Positions 63,646-64,000 of a stretch of 64,000 bases of DNA are shown here, one piece after another. The stretch's first letter is position 1; each line of letters opens with the position of its first letter. The position numbers and the translations under genes are program-made. The stretch is from Xanthobacter sp. YC-JY1 (GTDB taxonomy: Bacteria > Pseudomonadota > Alphaproteobacteria > Rhizobiales > Xanthobacteraceae), in NCBI RefSeq assembly GCF_021730305.1, contig NZ_CP032674.1, positions 3,767,001 through 3,831,000 on the forward strand, written 5' to 3'. The notes under the pieces are model-generated. The model made no database searches. It saw only the letters and a list, made by a program, of their open reading frames with translations, and was not told where the DNA came from.

Positions 63646-64000
63646 CTAGCGGAACGCGGCCGGCAGCCAGAGCGACACCGCCGGCACATAGGTGACGATC
63701 ATCAGCACCGCGATGGAGGCGCCGAAGAAGGGCCAGATGGTCTTCATGGCCTCGCCGATGGTGATCTTGCCCACGGCGCAGCCCACGAACAGCACCGAGC
63801 CCACGGGCGGCGTGTTCAGCCCGATGCCGGCGTTGAGGATCAGGATCACCCCGAAATGCACGGGATCGATGCCGAAGGCCTTCACCAGCGGCAGGAAGAT
63901 GGGGGTGCAGATGATGATCATCGGCGCCATGTCCATGAAGGTGCCGAGGATCAGCAGGATGATGTTGATGAGCAGCAGGATGACGTAGGGGTTCGAGGAG
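63646..64000 (-). CDS. TRAP transporter large permease (DctM-like), C-terminal part
   Basis: The open frame enters from the right edge. About 117 residues are visible: VILLLINIILLILGTFMDMA, PMIIICTPIFLPLVKAFGID, then NAGIGLNTPPVGSVLFVGCA and a last membrane helix. The Asn-x-x-Ile-Gly-Leu-x-Thr-Pro-Pro-Val-Gly motif is that of DctM proteins. Placed directly before kduI, it probably imports unsaturated oligogalacturonides or uronates. The N-terminal two thirds lie outside the window. Confidence 0.9.
   Translation of the reverse strand, partial: SSNPYVILLLINIILLILGTFMDMAPMIIICTPIFLPLVKAFGIDPVHFGVILILNAGIGLNTPPVGSVLFVGCAVGKITIGEAMKTIWPFFGASIAVLMIVTYVPAVSLWLPAAFR

Overview
The window is GC-rich alphaproteobacterial DNA. 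Gene content and order suggest Hyphomicrobiales, plausibly Xanthobacteraceae: SecA, AccA, a matA/matB malonate pathway with its own TRAP transporter, kduI/kduD and a glutathione-dependent formaldehyde module. It has two halves of different character, separated by a tRNA-Arg(CCG) gene at about 33.9 kb.

Left half (1 to about 33.9 kb) is accessory DNA. It opens with two unrecognised divergent genes around a perfect palindrome, then a formaldehyde-detoxification operon (frmR-frmA-fghA) with a clear FrmR operator. Next is the leftward-transcribed core of an integrative and conjugative element (ICE) of the rhizobial symbiosis-island type. In transcription order it carries DUF932, ParB-like, toprim and DUF2493 proteins, small membrane and hypothetical genes, DUF736, a divergent QseC-like/QseM-like pair, a split FseA-like activator (DUF6499/DUF2285), an AlpA/RdfS-like regulator, RepA, ParA, a ribbon-helix-helix protein, DUF2840, TraF peptidase, lytic transglycosylase, a candidate oriT, relaxase, TraG coupling protein and a CopG-like protein. 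The trb mating-channel genes that normally follow are absent; an AT-rich scar lies there instead. No integrase is visible.

Between about 23 and 33.3 kb lies cargo. A TetR gene is divergent from SDR / quinone-oxidoreductase-like / SDR genes, with a 17-bp inverted-repeat operator between them. An amidohydrolase of the gamma-resorcylate decarboxylase type is divergent from a sulfatase, with truncated SnoaL-like and UbiX-like genes on either side. A low-GC gene encodes a GHKL ATPase joined to a Shedu-like (DUF4263-like) PD-(D/E)XK nuclease, a good candidate for a one-gene defence system. A diverged direct repeat of about 100 bp flanks most of this cargo.

Right half (34.3 to 64 kb) looks chromosomal. 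In order it holds a GntR regulator, malonyl-CoA decarboxylase, malonyl-CoA synthetase and a TRAP transporter (dctPQM). Next comes a transglutaminase / circularly permuted ATP-grasp-alpha-E / transglutaminase-DUF2126 cluster with a 34-bp tandem repeat, then an RND efflux pump with its adaptor. The rest is secA, a Pr6Pr-like membrane protein, an FkbM-type methyltransferase, an L,D-transpeptidase-like lipoprotein, accA, a small Pro-rich protein, YggT, DUF167, and a cupin-kduD-kduI-TRAP uronate cluster cut by the window edge.

The most informative observations are the apparent +1 frameshift that joins the two FseA-like reading frames, the associated QseC/QseM-like switch, the GHKL-nuclease fusion, and loss of the trb genes while the relaxase, coupling protein and candidate oriT remain.
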